Shown piece by piece: positions 43,097 to 51,980 of a stretch of DNA of 63,058 nt. Position 1 is the first letter of the stretch, and each line of letters opens with the position of its first letter. A program made the position numbers and the translations under genes. This stretch comes from Actinomycetota bacterium (GTDB lineage: Bacteria; Actinomycetota; Actinomycetes; S36-B12; CAIYMF01): NCBI GenBank assembly GCA_020161245.1, contig JAIUOK010000026.1, positions 1 through 63,058 on the forward strand. Reading direction: 5' to 3'. The notes beneath the pieces are model-generated. The model was given only the letters and a program-made list of their open reading frames with translations. It made no database searches and had not been told where the DNA came from.

Positions 43097-44587
43097 GTGC
43101 GAGGGGCTGGGAGCAGAAGGGTCGGCGCAGTCGCTGCGGTCGTCGCGAGCGCCGTCGCGGCGGTGGTGCTCGCGCTGCTCGTGACGCCGGCGACGCCCGT
43201 CACCGCGTTCGGGCAGGACCTCCGCCTCGGCGCCGTCTCGCCGCTCGCGGTCCGCGGGTGGAGCGGCCCCGGCCAGGCCGACCTGTTCGGCGAGGGCCCG
43301 GTCGAGACCGCGCTGCGCTTCGACGGCATCGTGCGGCCGCGCATCGTGTGGCAGCGCTTCGACCGCGACCCGGCGGCAGCGGACTTCGTGCAGACGTCGC
43401 CGGAGGCCGGCCCGTCGTTCCGCACGGCGCAGCTCGGGGAGATGCTGGCGCGCGGCTGGACCACCTACATCGTGCGGCTGACGGTGATCAGCGCCCTCCT
43501 GGCCGCCGCCATCCGGCTGGTGCTCTTCGGCGCGGCCGCCGTGCTGCGCGTCGGGGGCACCGAGCCGGTGCGCCGGCGGGCCAGGCTCGGGCAGGTCGGC
43601 GCCGCCCTCGGCCTCGGAGCCGTCCTCGCAGCCGGGTCGGCCGCGCTGACGGTCGCATCGGCGCGCGACCAGCTGTCGACCGTCTCGACCCTCGCCGACA
43701 TCACGGGTCGAGCACCACTCGTACCGTCGGCTGCGCCGCTGCCGGCCGGCCACAGCGACGTCGAGCTGGCCGTCATCGGCGACTCCACAGCCGCCGGAGT
43801 GGGCAACCGTCCGCTCGCCGACCCGAACGAGCAGGACACCGTGTGCGGCCGGTCGCGCGACGCCTATGCGCGGGTGCTCGCCTCCGCGCTGCAGTGGGGC
43901 ACCGCCAATCTCGCCTGCAGCTCGGCGACCGTCGAGGCAGGGCTCCTGGGGCCGCAGTCGGAGGGCGCGACGACGGCGCCGCCCCAGGTGGGCGTCCTCA
44001 AGAGCATCCCCCGCCTGCGCACCGTGGTGGTGAGCATCGGTGCCAACGACGTCGGCTGGGCCGACTTCCTGCGGCTGTGCTTCGGACTCGAGCGGTGCGA
44101 CGACCAGTTCTCGCAGCGGCTGTTCGACAGCCGGATCGACGCCTTCCGCATCCGCTACGCGCAGCTGCTGCAGCAGCTCTCCTCGCTGCCGACGCATCCG
44201 CGCGTCGTCGTCGTGCAGTACTACGACCCCTTCGGAGACGCCTTCGACTGCCCGGCCCTGCGGGATCCGGCGCAGCCCGAGGTGCCCCCGCCGGGCTACG
44301 GGTTCGGTCCCGATGCCACCCACGACCAGCCGGCGCAGCTGGCGCGCAAGATCGAGCCCCTGCGCTCGCGCCTCGTCGAGCTCAACACGGTCCTCGCCGA
44401 AGGGGCAGCAGCGTTCGGGTTCGCGAGCGCCGCCCCATCGTTCGACGGCCACGCCCTCTGCGCCGACGAGTCCTGGGTGCAGGGCATGGCTGCCCAGTAC
44501 CCCTTCCACCCCAACGCCGCCGGCGAGCTGGCCATCGCCGCGAGCGTGCTGCCGGTCGTCGTCGCCGCGCCCGAGGTGCCGCGCTGA
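43097..44587 (+). CDS. SGNH/GDSL-type hydrolase with N-terminal membrane region
   Basis: 496 aa from GTG 43097. An N-terminal helix (VGAVAAVVASAVAAVVLALL), an extracytoplasmic stretch, and two further helices (VISALLAAAIRLVLFGAAAV and VGAALGLGAVLAAGSAALTV) precede the hydrolase domain. That domain has VELAVIGDSTAAGVGN (block I, Ser), VVVSIGANDVGWADF (block III, Asn) and AAQYPFHPNAAGELAIA (block V, Asp/His region). It is probably anchored outside the cell and acts on an acyl or acetyl ester. The substrate is unknown. Gap to apbE is 62 bp, so cotranscription is possible but not shown. Confidence 0.85.
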   Translation: MRGAGSRRVGAVAAVVASAVAAVVLALLVTPATPVTAFGQDLRLGAVSPLAVRGWSGPGQADLFGEGPVETALRFDGIVRPRIVWQRFDRDPAAADFVQTSPEAGPSFRTAQLGEMLARGWTTYIVRLTVISALLAAAIRLVLFGAAAVLRVGGTEPVRRRARLGQVGAALGLGAVLAAGSAALTVASARDQLSTVSTLADITGRAPLVPSAAPLPAGHSDVELAVIGDSTAAGVGNRPLADPNEQDTVCGRSRDAYARVLASALQWGTANLACSSATVEAGLLGPQSEGATTAPPQVGVLKSIPRLRTVVVSIGANDVGWADFLRLCFGLERCDDQFSQRLFDSRIDAFRIRYAQLLQQLSSLPTHPRVVVVQYYDPFGDAFDCPALRDPAQPEVPPPGYGFGPDATHDQPAQLARKIEPLRSRLVELNTVLAEGAAAFGFASAAPSFDGHALCADESWVQGMAAQYPFHPNAAGELAIAASVLPVVVAAPEVPR

Positions 44588-44723
44588 CGACGACGCCGTC
44601 AGTCGCGGCGCGCGCTGCGCCGGCCGGCGCGTTCTGCCGCGCGCGGGCGCGTGCCTTTGGGACACTGGGACCTGCGCCCCGGTCGGGGCGAGGCCACGCT
44701 CCCCAGCAGCGCCGAGGACACCC

Positions 44724-46772
44724 GTGCCCCACCCCCCTCTCCACGACCTCGTCACGTCGGTCGCGGCCCCCTGCACCGTGCTGTCGACGCACTCCGGCGA
44801 CGTGCTGCCCCTAGCCGCGCAGGGCGTCTACGTCGCCGACAAGCGCGCTCTCTCGCTGCTGCGCGTGCGGGTACCCGGCCACGAGCTGGTACCGCTGCGC
44901 GGCTCGAGCACGGGCGGCGACGGCGCCCGTTTCGTGTCGATGGTGACGGGTGCCGGCGACCCCATCCCCGACCCCACGGTCACCGTGGAACGACGTCGGT
45001 GCACCACGCCCACCGGCGTGGTCGAGCACCTCGACGTCGTCTCCGTCGCGCAGGCGCCGGTACGTCTCGACGTCGTCGTCGAGCTGGCCAGCGACCTCGC
45101 GCCGATGACCCTCGTGCGCGAGGACCGACGGGCCGAGGCCGTCCCGCCCGCAGTCGTCGAGGGCGGTATCGCCTGGACCGACGGCGAGGGCTTCGACGTC
45201 CTGGTCACCGCGACCAGCGGCGCCTCCGTTGCCGTCGACCCGGTCAGCGCGACCGCGACACTGACGTGGGAGCTGGACCTGCCCGCACGTGGCCGGGCGG
45301 TCATCGAGGTCGCTGTCGTGGCGCACGACAGCGACCGCGGTGCCGCCTTCTTCGAGGCGGCGTCGGCGATCCCGTGGTCGGAGCCGACGATCCACGCCGA
45401 CGACGTGCGGCTGCCCGCCCTGGTCGACCACGGGCTCGCCGACCTCGCGGGCCTCCTCCTGCGCGAGGGCGACGACCACGTGCTCGCCGCCGGCGCCCCG
45501 TGGTTCCTCACCCTCTTCGGCCGCGACTCCCTCTGGGCCGCCCGGTTCCTGCTACCGCTCGGCACCGATCTGGCGATGGGGACCCTGCGCATCCTCGCGG
45601 CACGCGCCGGCACCGGCCACGACGTCGACAGCGCCGAGGAGCCCGGCCGGATCCTGCACGAGGTGCGCCGCGAGACCCTGACGCTCGGCGACATGGCGCT
45701 GCCGCCCGTGTACTACGGGTCGGTCGACTCCACGCCGCTGTGGGCCTGCCTGCTCGTCGACGCGTGGCGCTGGGGCGCCGACCCCGACGAGGTGGCGCAG
45801 CTGCTTCCGCAGCTCGAGGCGGCGCTGCGCTGGATGCGCGATCTCGGCGACGCCGACGGAGACGGCTTCCTCGAGTACATCGACCACAGCGGCCGGGGCC
45901 TGGGCAACCAGGGGTGGAAGGACTCGTTCGACTCGGTGCAGTGGGCCGACGGCCGGCTGGCCGACGCACCGATCGCGCTCAGCGAGGTGCAGGCCTACGC
46001 CTACCAGGCGGCGACCGGCGGCGCGGCGCTGCTGCGCGCGTTCGGGCGCCCGGGCGCCGACGAGTGGGACGAGTGGGCCGCCGGGGTGAAGGACCGCTTC
46101 CGCCGAGCCTTCTGGACCGAGGACGACCTCGGCCCCTACCCCGGCATCGCGCTCGACCGCGACAAGCGGCTCGTCGACGGCGTCGCCTCGAACATGGGCC
46201 ACCTGCTCGGCACCGGCATCCTCGACCGCGACGAGGCCGCGGCCGTGGCGCAGCGGCTGGCCGGCCCGGATCTCGACAGCGGCTTCGGCCTGCGCACGCT
46301 GACCTCGCGGTCGCCGCGCTTCGGGCCCCTCAGCTATCACGGCGGCTCGGTGTGGCCGCACGACACCGCCATCGCTGTCCTCGGCCTCGCCGCCGAGGGC
46401 CAGGACGCCGCGGCTGCGTCGTTCGTCCGCGGGCTGCTCACCACGGGGGCGGCCTTCGACCTGCGCCTGCCGGAGCTGTTCGCCGGCGTGCAGGCCGGGC
46501 GCGGCGTGCGCCCCCACCCGTACCCGCCGTCGTGCCGGCCGCAGGCATGGTCGGCGGCCTCCGCCGTCGCCCTGGTCACCGCGGTCCTGGGGCTGAAGCC
46601 CGACGTGCCCGGCGGCAGCGTGTCGCTACGACCGATGTCGCCGTCGCCCGTGGGGCGCCTGGAGGTCCGCGGCCTGCGCGTGGCCGGGCGCGACGTCGGC
46701 GCGACGGTCTCGGGCTCGGGCGACGTGGTGGCCGTCGAGGGGCTCGACGGCCTCGACGTGCGGGTCGGCTAG
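44724..46772 (+). CDS. glycogen-debranching-type enzyme (amylo-alpha-1,6-glucosidase-like)
   Basis: 682 aa from GTG 44724. The N-terminal domain, VLSTHSGDVLPLAAQGVYVADKRALSLLRV, is the glycogen debranching N-terminal domain of bacteria. The C-terminal (alpha/alpha)6 barrel has APWFLTLFGRDSLWAARFLL, PPVYYGSVDSTPLWACLLVDAW, NQGWKDSFDSVQWADGRLAD and YHGGSVWPHDTAIAVLG. Family members hydrolyse alpha-1,6-glucose branch points or related oligosaccharides. No signal peptide. It lies alone, convergent with the SDR gene (6 bp between the stops). Confidence 0.88.
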   Translation: MPHPPLHDLVTSVAAPCTVLSTHSGDVLPLAAQGVYVADKRALSLLRVRVPGHELVPLRGSSTGGDGARFVSMVTGAGDPIPDPTVTVERRRCTTPTGVVEHLDVVSVAQAPVRLDVVVELASDLAPMTLVREDRRAEAVPPAVVEGGIAWTDGEGFDVLVTATSGASVAVDPVSATATLTWELDLPARGRAVIEVAVVAHDSDRGAAFFEAASAIPWSEPTIHADDVRLPALVDHGLADLAGLLLREGDDHVLAAGAPWFLTLFGRDSLWAARFLLPLGTDLAMGTLRILAARAGTGHDVDSAEEPGRILHEVRRETLTLGDMALPPVYYGSVDSTPLWACLLVDAWRWGADPDEVAQLLPQLEAALRWMRDLGDADGDGFLEYIDHSGRGLGNQGWKDSFDSVQWADGRLADAPIALSEVQAYAYQAATGGAALLRAFGRPGADEWDEWAAGVKDRFRRAFWTEDDLGPYPGIALDRDKRLVDGVASNMGHLLGTGILDRDEAAAVAQRLAGPDLDSGFGLRTLTSRSPRFGPLSYHGGSVWPHDTAIAVLGLAAEGQDAAAASFVRGLLTTGAAFDLRLPELFAGVQAGRGVRPHPYPPSCRPQAWSAASAVALVTAVLGLKPDVPGGSVSLRPMSPSPVGRLEVRGLRVAGRDVGATVSGSGDVVAVEGLDGLDVRVG

Positions 46773-46778
46773 CCGGCG

Positions 46779-47528
46779 TCAGAGCCGCACGGTGAGGCCG
46801 CCGTCGACGACGAGCGCCTGCCCCGTCGTGTAGGTGTTCGCCTCGCTGGCGAGCCAGGCCACGGGCTCCGCGATCTCCTCGGGCGACGCGGGCCGGCCGG
46901 CGGGCAGCCGGCCGTGCTGCACGTAGACCGTCTGGAACCAGTCGCTGTCGTGGTCGTCGTTGCCGTCGACCACCGCCATGCGGGTGGCCACGAAGCCCGG
47001 CGCCACGGCGTTGACCAGCACCCCGCTGCGTGCGAGCTCCACCGCCGCCGTGCGCGTCGCCGCCTCGAGCCCGCCCTTCGCGACGTCGTAGGCGAGGCAC
47101 TCCGGCTCGCTCACCCGCGCATGCACGCTCGACACGTTGACGATCCGGCCGTAGCCGGACTCCGCCATCGCGGGGGCGAGCTCGCGCATGAGCAGCACCG
47201 GCGCGTGCAGGTTGATGGCGAGGACGCGGTCGTACTCGGCCAGGTCGAGGTCTGCCAGCGGCGCGACGTAGGCGATGCCGGCACAGCTCACGAGCACGTC
47301 CACCCCGCCCAGCCTGCGCACCGACTCGCGCGCCGCCTCCAGCACAGCGGCCCGGTCGGCGAGGTCGACGTGGAGCGTCGGCGCGCAGTCCTCGGCCTCC
47401 TCGACGTCGAGGATGAGCAGGTCGGCGCCCAGCGACACCAGCCGGCGGGCGATCGCGGCGCCGATGCCGTGGGCGCCGCCGGTGACGACGGCGCGGCGCC
47501 CGTCGAAGCGCAGAGTGCTGGCGGCCAC
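46779..47528 (-). CDS. SDR-family sugar/alcohol dehydrogenase
   Basis: 249 aa from GTG 47528, with AGGAG 5 nt upstream. NAD-binding AVVTGGAHGIGAAIARRLVS and DLLILDVEEAE; catalytic set VNVSSVHARVSEPECLAYDVAKGGL with Ser, Tyr and Lys (YDVAK). It ends in the usual TGQALVVDGGLTV. An oxidising role on a sugar or sugar lactone fits its place as the last gene of an eight-gene sugar operon. The exact substrate is unknown; L-fucose-type or related aldose dehydrogenases have this form. Confidence 0.9.
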   Translation of the reverse strand: MAASTLRFDGRRAVVTGGAHGIGAAIARRLVSLGADLLILDVEEAEDCAPTLHVDLADRAAVLEAARESVRRLGGVDVLVSCAGIAYVAPLADLDLAEYDRVLAINLHAPVLLMRELAPAMAESGYGRIVNVSSVHARVSEPECLAYDVAKGGLEAATRTAAVELARSGVLVNAVAPGFVATRMAVVDGNDDHDSDWFQTVYVQHGRLPAGRPASPEEIAEPVAWLASEANTYTTGQALVVDGGLTVRL

Positions 47529-47536
47529 GGGATCTC

Positions 47537-48718
47537 CTACGGGACGAGGTCGGGCGTGCGGTACAGGGTGCGGCCGCCGACGGTGATCTCGACGTCCTGC
47601 AGGTAGCCGCGCACGGCGTCGAGATCGAGCTCCACGCCGAGGCCGGGCGCCTCGGGCGCCCGCACGAGGCCGTCGCCGTCGCGCTCGATCGGCTGCCGCA
47701 CGAGGCCGCGCGCCAACGACGACAGCTCGACCGGGTACTCGCAGATGGAGTCCGACGTCGAGCCCGCGTACGGCTGCAGCGACGCGCTCAGCGCAAGGTG
47801 CGACGTGAACGTGTGGTTGACGTACTGGACGCCGCTGCTCTGCGCGTAGCGGGCGACCTCCGCGGCCGGGCCGATCCCGCCGATGCGCCCGGTGTCGATC
47901 TGCACGAACCGCACGCCGCCATGGTCGACGAGATGGTGCGCCATCGAGGCCTCGTGCGCGCCTTCGCCCGCTGCGAGGCCGACGGCGCCGGAGAGGCGGG
48001 CCAGCGCGGCGTACGACGACAGCGCCCCGGAGACGAACGGCTCCTCGAGCCACAGCGCACCGGCCTCCTGCAGCGCCGGGAGCCGCGCGGCGGCGGCGTC
48101 GACGTCGTCGCCCCACACGGTGCCGGCGTCGACGAGCAGGATGCCGTCGGGCCCGATCCCCTCGCGGGCAGCGTGGACGTGGTCGGCGTCGACCGCCACG
48201 GATCCGCGGCCGTACGGGCCCCACCCCATCTTCACGGCGCGGTACCCGGCAGCGGCCGACGCACGCGCTTTGTCGAGGGTCTGCTGCGGGTCGTCGCCGA
48301 ACAGCTGCGATGCGTACGGGGTCTTCGGGGCGGGCGTGCGCTGGCCCAGGAGCTGGTGCACAGGCACCTCGTGCACCCGGCCGAGCAGGTCCCACAGCGC
48401 GATCTCGATGCCCGACCAGGTATGCGCCGCCTGCAGCAGGTCGAGGCTGCGCTCGCCGACGGCGCGGGCGATGCGCGCGATGTCCTGCGGGCTGTCGAGC
48501 CGCTGCCCGATCACCGACTCCCCCACGGGCCGGCATGCGCTGTGCGAGGCCGGCGTCACGAGAGCCGCGATCGTCGGCAGCGGCGATGCCTCGCACTCGC
48601 CCCACCCCGTGGCGCCGCCCGCACGGACGCGCACGAGCGCCATGTCCTGGCTGCCGTCCCCGATGTCGAGGATCTCCGGCAGGGCCAGGTAGAAGATGTC
48701 GACGCTGTCGATCCTCAC
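47537..48718 (-). CDS. mandelate racemase/enolase superfamily sugar-acid dehydratase
   Basis: 393 aa from GTG 48718, overlapping the upstream stop (GTGA). The N-terminal capping domain is followed by the barrel with YRAVKMGWGPYG (a Lys at the general-base position), LLVDAGTVWGDD, LWLEEPFVSGAL and AAGEGAHEA (metal ligands Asp, Glu, Glu), and VQYVNHTFTSHLALS with the His of the His-Asp type. These are the features of sugar-acid dehydratases or cycloisomerases such as L-fuconate or galactarate types. The operon context (aldose mutarotase, dehydrogenases) fits dehydration of an aldonate. Confidence 0.9.
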   Translation of the reverse strand: MRIDSVDIFYLALPEILDIGDGSQDMALVRVRAGGATGWGECEASPLPTIAALVTPASHSACRPVGESVIGQRLDSPQDIARIARAVGERSLDLLQAAHTWSGIEIALWDLLGRVHEVPVHQLLGQRTPAPKTPYASQLFGDDPQQTLDKARASAAAGYRAVKMGWGPYGRGSVAVDADHVHAAREGIGPDGILLVDAGTVWGDDVDAAAARLPALQEAGALWLEEPFVSGALSSYAALARLSGAVGLAAGEGAHEASMAHHLVDHGGVRFVQIDTGRIGGIGPAAEVARYAQSSGVQYVNHTFTSHLALSASLQPYAGSTSDSICEYPVELSSLARGLVRQPIERDGDGLVRAPEAPGLGVELDLDAVRGYLQDVEITVGGRTLYRTPDLVP

Positions 48719-49722
48719 GCCGCGGGCCCTTCCACCGATCCGTCGTGCCCGACGCGGGTCACCGTCGAGAGCCCGTCGAAGAGAGCGAGGGTCATGCTCG
48801 TGGTCAGGCTCGCACCCGCCGGCAGCACCCGGTGCGTGCCGGCCTCGAGCCCGTCGTTCACCGACACGGGGTAGCCGGTGCACGGCTCCAGCACCGCCAC
48901 CTGCAGGTCGCGCCAGGCGCCGTAGCTGGCGAAGACCCAGCAGGACGGGTAGAGGTCGCGGTCGAAGGCGAGGCCGACGCCGCTGCCGTCGCCGTAGGTC
49001 AGCGCGCACCAGCCGTCGTCGAGCCCGGTCACGTAGTAGAACTCGCAGACGCCGCTGTCCGGCGGCAGCGTCGGCCGCATATCGTGCTCGACGCCGTCCG
49101 CGACGACCGACGGCCAGTCGAACCGCGTGCCCGCGGAGCCCGCCCTCGGCGTGCCGAAGTCCTCGATCAGCGCCTCGCGGCCCGGGAGATCGATGCGCGC
49201 GGCGTCGGCGACATCGAGGGCGAGATGCTGCTTCCAGAGGAACGGCAGATCGCGCCGGGACATGCTGGTCACCGACGACCGCACGACGAGGTGGCGCGCA
49301 CCGGGTGCGAGCGTGACCGACTTCTCGAGCAGGCACGACGACACCGGGGTGCGCACGCGCATCCGCACCGTGACCGAGCCGTCGGTGGCCGGGTCCTCCA
49401 CGACGTGCTCCCAGGCCAGCGACCATGCCTCGCCGTGGTCGGGCATGGGCTCCCCGGCCAGCACCTCTGGGACGTCGTTGGGGAACAGCTCGTCCCAGCC
49501 GCCAGCGAACACGTCGTCGAAGGTGGCCCCGAAGGGGACGCGCGCGGGCCGCACAGCGGGGTGCTGCCAGAGCACCTGCCGGCCGGTGCGATGGTCGAGC
49601 ACCTCCCAGATCTTGGCCCCGAGCGACGGCAGGATCACGACGCTGAGGTGCCGGTTGCGCAGCCGCACCGCGTCGGTGCCGTCGACCTGCCAGCCGGTCG
49701 ACACCTGGACGCCGGCGGTCAC
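48715..49722 (-). CDS. aldose-1-epimerase-like protein (DUF4432 type)
   Basis: 335 aa from GTG 49722, overlapping the dehydrogenase stop (GTGA). The fold is a galactose-mutarotase-like beta-sandwich: LSVVILPSLGAKIWEVLDHRTGRQVLW at the start (the usual scaffold), GGWDELFPNDVPEVLAGE, and ALEPCTGYP-like EPCTGYPVSVNDG near the end. Such proteins convert alpha and beta anomers of a sugar, preparing it for a dehydrogenase. Neighbouring genes support an aldose substrate. Catalytic His and Glu are plausible but not certain. Confidence 0.82.
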   Translation of the reverse strand: MTAGVQVSTGWQVDGTDAVRLRNRHLSVVILPSLGAKIWEVLDHRTGRQVLWQHPAVRPARVPFGATFDDVFAGGWDELFPNDVPEVLAGEPMPDHGEAWSLAWEHVVEDPATDGSVTVRMRVRTPVSSCLLEKSVTLAPGARHLVVRSSVTSMSRRDLPFLWKQHLALDVADAARIDLPGREALIEDFGTPRAGSAGTRFDWPSVVADGVEHDMRPTLPPDSGVCEFYYVTGLDDGWCALTYGDGSGVGLAFDRDLYPSCWVFASYGAWRDLQVAVLEPCTGYPVSVNDGLEAGTHRVLPAGASLTTSMTLALFDGLSTVTRVGHDGSVEGPAA

Positions 49723-50714
49723 GCGCCCGCCCCCGGCACGAGCAGCACCTTGGCCGCAGGGTCGCCGTCGATGAGCCGCTGGTACCACTGGGCGCCGTCG
49801 GCCAGCGGCGCCTCGACGACGCCCTCGGCCAGCCCGAGCCGCCCGGAGGCGATCCCGTCGAGGGCGTGGGCGACGTGGCGGTGGGCGTATGCGAAGACGC
49901 CGCGCACTGCGAGCTCGTCGCGCACCGCGCGGTTGAGAGGCAGCGACGTCGCATCGGTGTGCAGGCCCACGAGGATGAGCGTGCCACCGGGCGCGAGCGA
50001 CGCGAAGGCGGCCTGCCGGGTGCCCTCCGAGCCGACGGCGTCGAAGGCGAGGTCGACGCCGCGCACGTCGGCCAGGGCGACCAGCTGCGCACCCGCGCGC
50101 TCGGCCATCGCTGCGCGCGCCGGGTTGAGCTCGGCGACGAGCGGGGCAGGCGCGCCCGAAGCCACGAGGGCCTGCACGATCAGCAGCCCGATGGGGCCGG
50201 CGCCGACGACGAGCGCAGGGGCTTCAGACGTACCGGCGGCCTCGACCGCGTGCAGGGCGAAGGCCGCCGGCTCGACGAGCGACGCCTGCCGCAGATCGGT
50301 GCCCTCGGGCACGGGCAGGACGCGCGACGCCGGCACGACGACGAGCTCGGCGTTGCAGCCCGGCAGCGAGGCCCCGAGAAGGAGCCGCTGCGGGCAGCGC
50401 TGCTCGACGCCGGCGGCGCAGTACCGGCACTGGCCGCAGGTCACGAGCGGGTTCGCTGTCACCGTCTGCCCGGCGGCGAGCCCGTCGACGCCGTCGCCGA
50501 CGGACTCGACATGTCCGGCGAGCTCGTGGCCGAAGACCAGCGGCGGTGTGCGGATGCTGCTCTGGCCGAGGAATCCCGAGAGCTCGGAGCCGCAGATGCC
50601 CGAGTAGGCCACGCGGACGAGCACCTCCCCGGGGCCCGGCTCCGGAGCGGGGAGCCGCCGCAGGACCATCTCGCGCGGGGCCTCGTAGACCAGCGCCTCC
50701 ATCGTGCTGGTCAT
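49719..50714 (-). CDS. zinc-dependent MDR alcohol/sugar dehydrogenase
   Basis: 331 aa from ATG 50714, 2 bp after the upstream stop. GroES-like domain with YSGICGSELSGFLG and VFGHELAGHVESVGDGV (catalytic zinc ligands), and the four structural-zinc cysteines in CGQCRYCAAGVEQRC. NAD-binding GAGPIGLLIVQALVASGA. The family includes sorbitol, threonine and galactitol dehydrogenases. It probably oxidises a polyol or sugar delivered by the operon's ABC transporter. Confidence 0.92.
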   Translation of the reverse strand: MTSTMEALVYEAPREMVLRRLPAPEPGPGEVLVRVAYSGICGSELSGFLGQSSIRTPPLVFGHELAGHVESVGDGVDGLAAGQTVTANPLVTCGQCRYCAAGVEQRCPQRLLLGASLPGCNAELVVVPASRVLPVPEGTDLRQASLVEPAAFALHAVEAAGTSEAPALVVGAGPIGLLIVQALVASGAPAPLVAELNPARAAMAERAGAQLVALADVRGVDLAFDAVGSEGTRQAAFASLAPGGTLILVGLHTDATSLPLNRAVRDELAVRGVFAYAHRHVAHALDGIASGRLGLAEGVVEAPLADGAQWYQRLIDGDPAAKVLLVPGAGA

Positions 50715-50716
50715 GA

Positions 50717-51940
50717 CTACCCCTTCTCGAACTCGATGATGAAGTCCGACAGGTACAGGCTCTCCTCGGAGTTGCTGGCCTTGAAGAAGAGCCGGGCGCG
50801 CTTGTCGAGCAGCATGCAGGTGCGGCGCGCAGCGATGTCCTCGTCCGTGGCCAGCGGCTGCAGCGACGGGTACCAGAGGGTGCGCCCTGGACGCTGGTGG
50901 AGCAGCTGCGGCGTCGACCAGTCCTGCGAGTTCGCGCCCTCGCCGAGGTCGCGGTGCGGGTTGAACGAGATGAACAGGCTGTCGCCCACCCAGTAGCCGG
51001 CGTCGACCCGGCACATCACCATGACCCAGCACTCGAGGTAGGTGTTCCAGCTGACCGACGGGCCCCAGTAGAAGCGCTTGTCGCCGGCCGACACCGGCCC
51101 CCCGCCCTGCGACGCCGGGATCTGCAGGCTGCGGATGGGCACGCCGACGGCGTCCGGCTCGGCCGCGAACGCCGTGCCGTCCCAGCGCCGCGCCCTGCCC
51201 ACGGGCTCGTCGAGGTCGGCGAGCGGGATGCGGGCGACGGAGATGCACTGGCCCGAGGCCTCGATGTCGGGGTCGTGGCTGTGCGCGTCCCACGCCGCGG
51301 GGTAGGCGTACTCGCCGTAGAAGACGTAGAGGTGGTCGCCGCTCGCGACCGCCGACGGGTCGCCGACGCCGCCTGGGAAGGTGTTGTTGCCGTTGACCGG
51401 GAGCAGGATCAACCGCTCGGTCCTGTCCTCGAGGATGATGCCGTGGTCGTTCCACGTCTCGCCGCCGTCGACCGACTTCATGATGCCGATGCGCGGCACG
51501 GCCTGCGGCGAGCCGTCGCCGCCGAGGCCGGGCGGCCAGTCGACGTCGAGGTAGCCCGTCCCCGTGGCCGGGTCGAACGGCAGCGTCGTCGGGTAGTTCT
51601 CGTTGTGGTAGAGCGCGTAGAGCGTGCGGCCGGTCGCGTCGGACGGGTCCTGGTACACCGTCTCGAACCACACCGCGCCGTGCAGGCCCGGCGTCCCCGG
51701 CGCGACGTTGGGCGGGATCGCCACCTCGACGAAGGCCTCCGACGGCAGCAGGAACGCCTCGTCGGCGTGGCGGCCGTCGCCGTACTTGAGGTCGTGCGCC
51801 TCGCCCCAGAGCGGGTCCTCGCCGGTCTTGCCCGGGAAGATCCGGAACGTGCCGTCGACCCAGGCCTCGGCCATGTTGCAGTCGACCATCGAGTTGAACA
51901 GGAAGCGCTCGGTGGGGATGAGTGTGAAGGACGGCGTCAC
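50717..51940 (-). CDS. unrecognised beta-propeller-like protein in the sugar operon
   Basis: 407 aa from GTG 51940. No signal peptide is visible, so it is probably cytoplasmic. It shows beta-propeller traits: an Asp-box-like SVDGGETWNDHGI near residue 170, repeated short aromatic strands (LYVFYGEYAYPAAW, RFYWGPSVSWNTYLECWVMV, GYWVGDSLFISFN) and DPSAVASGDHLYVF. Acidic residues common to GH43/GH32/GH117-like five-bladed enzymes may be present (DCNMAEAWVDG, AEAHD-like WGEAHDLKYGDG). I cannot assign a family. Placed between permease and dehydrogenase genes, it may process the imported sugar. Confidence 0.75.
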   Translation of the reverse strand: MTPSFTLIPTERFLFNSMVDCNMAEAWVDGTFRIFPGKTGEDPLWGEAHDLKYGDGRHADEAFLLPSEAFVEVAIPPNVAPGTPGLHGAVWFETVYQDPSDATGRTLYALYHNENYPTTLPFDPATGTGYLDVDWPPGLGGDGSPQAVPRIGIMKSVDGGETWNDHGIILEDRTERLILLPVNGNNTFPGGVGDPSAVASGDHLYVFYGEYAYPAAWDAHSHDPDIEASGQCISVARIPLADLDEPVGRARRWDGTAFAAEPDAVGVPIRSLQIPASQGGGPVSAGDKRFYWGPSVSWNTYLECWVMVMCRVDAGYWVGDSLFISFNPHRDLGEGANSQDWSTPQLLHQRPGRTLWYPSLQPLATDEDIAARRTCMLLDKRARLFFKASNSEESLYLSDFIIEFEKG

Positions 51941-51980
51941 GGGACGGGGCTTCCCCTTCGGTGCGGTGCTGGGCGCGCGG

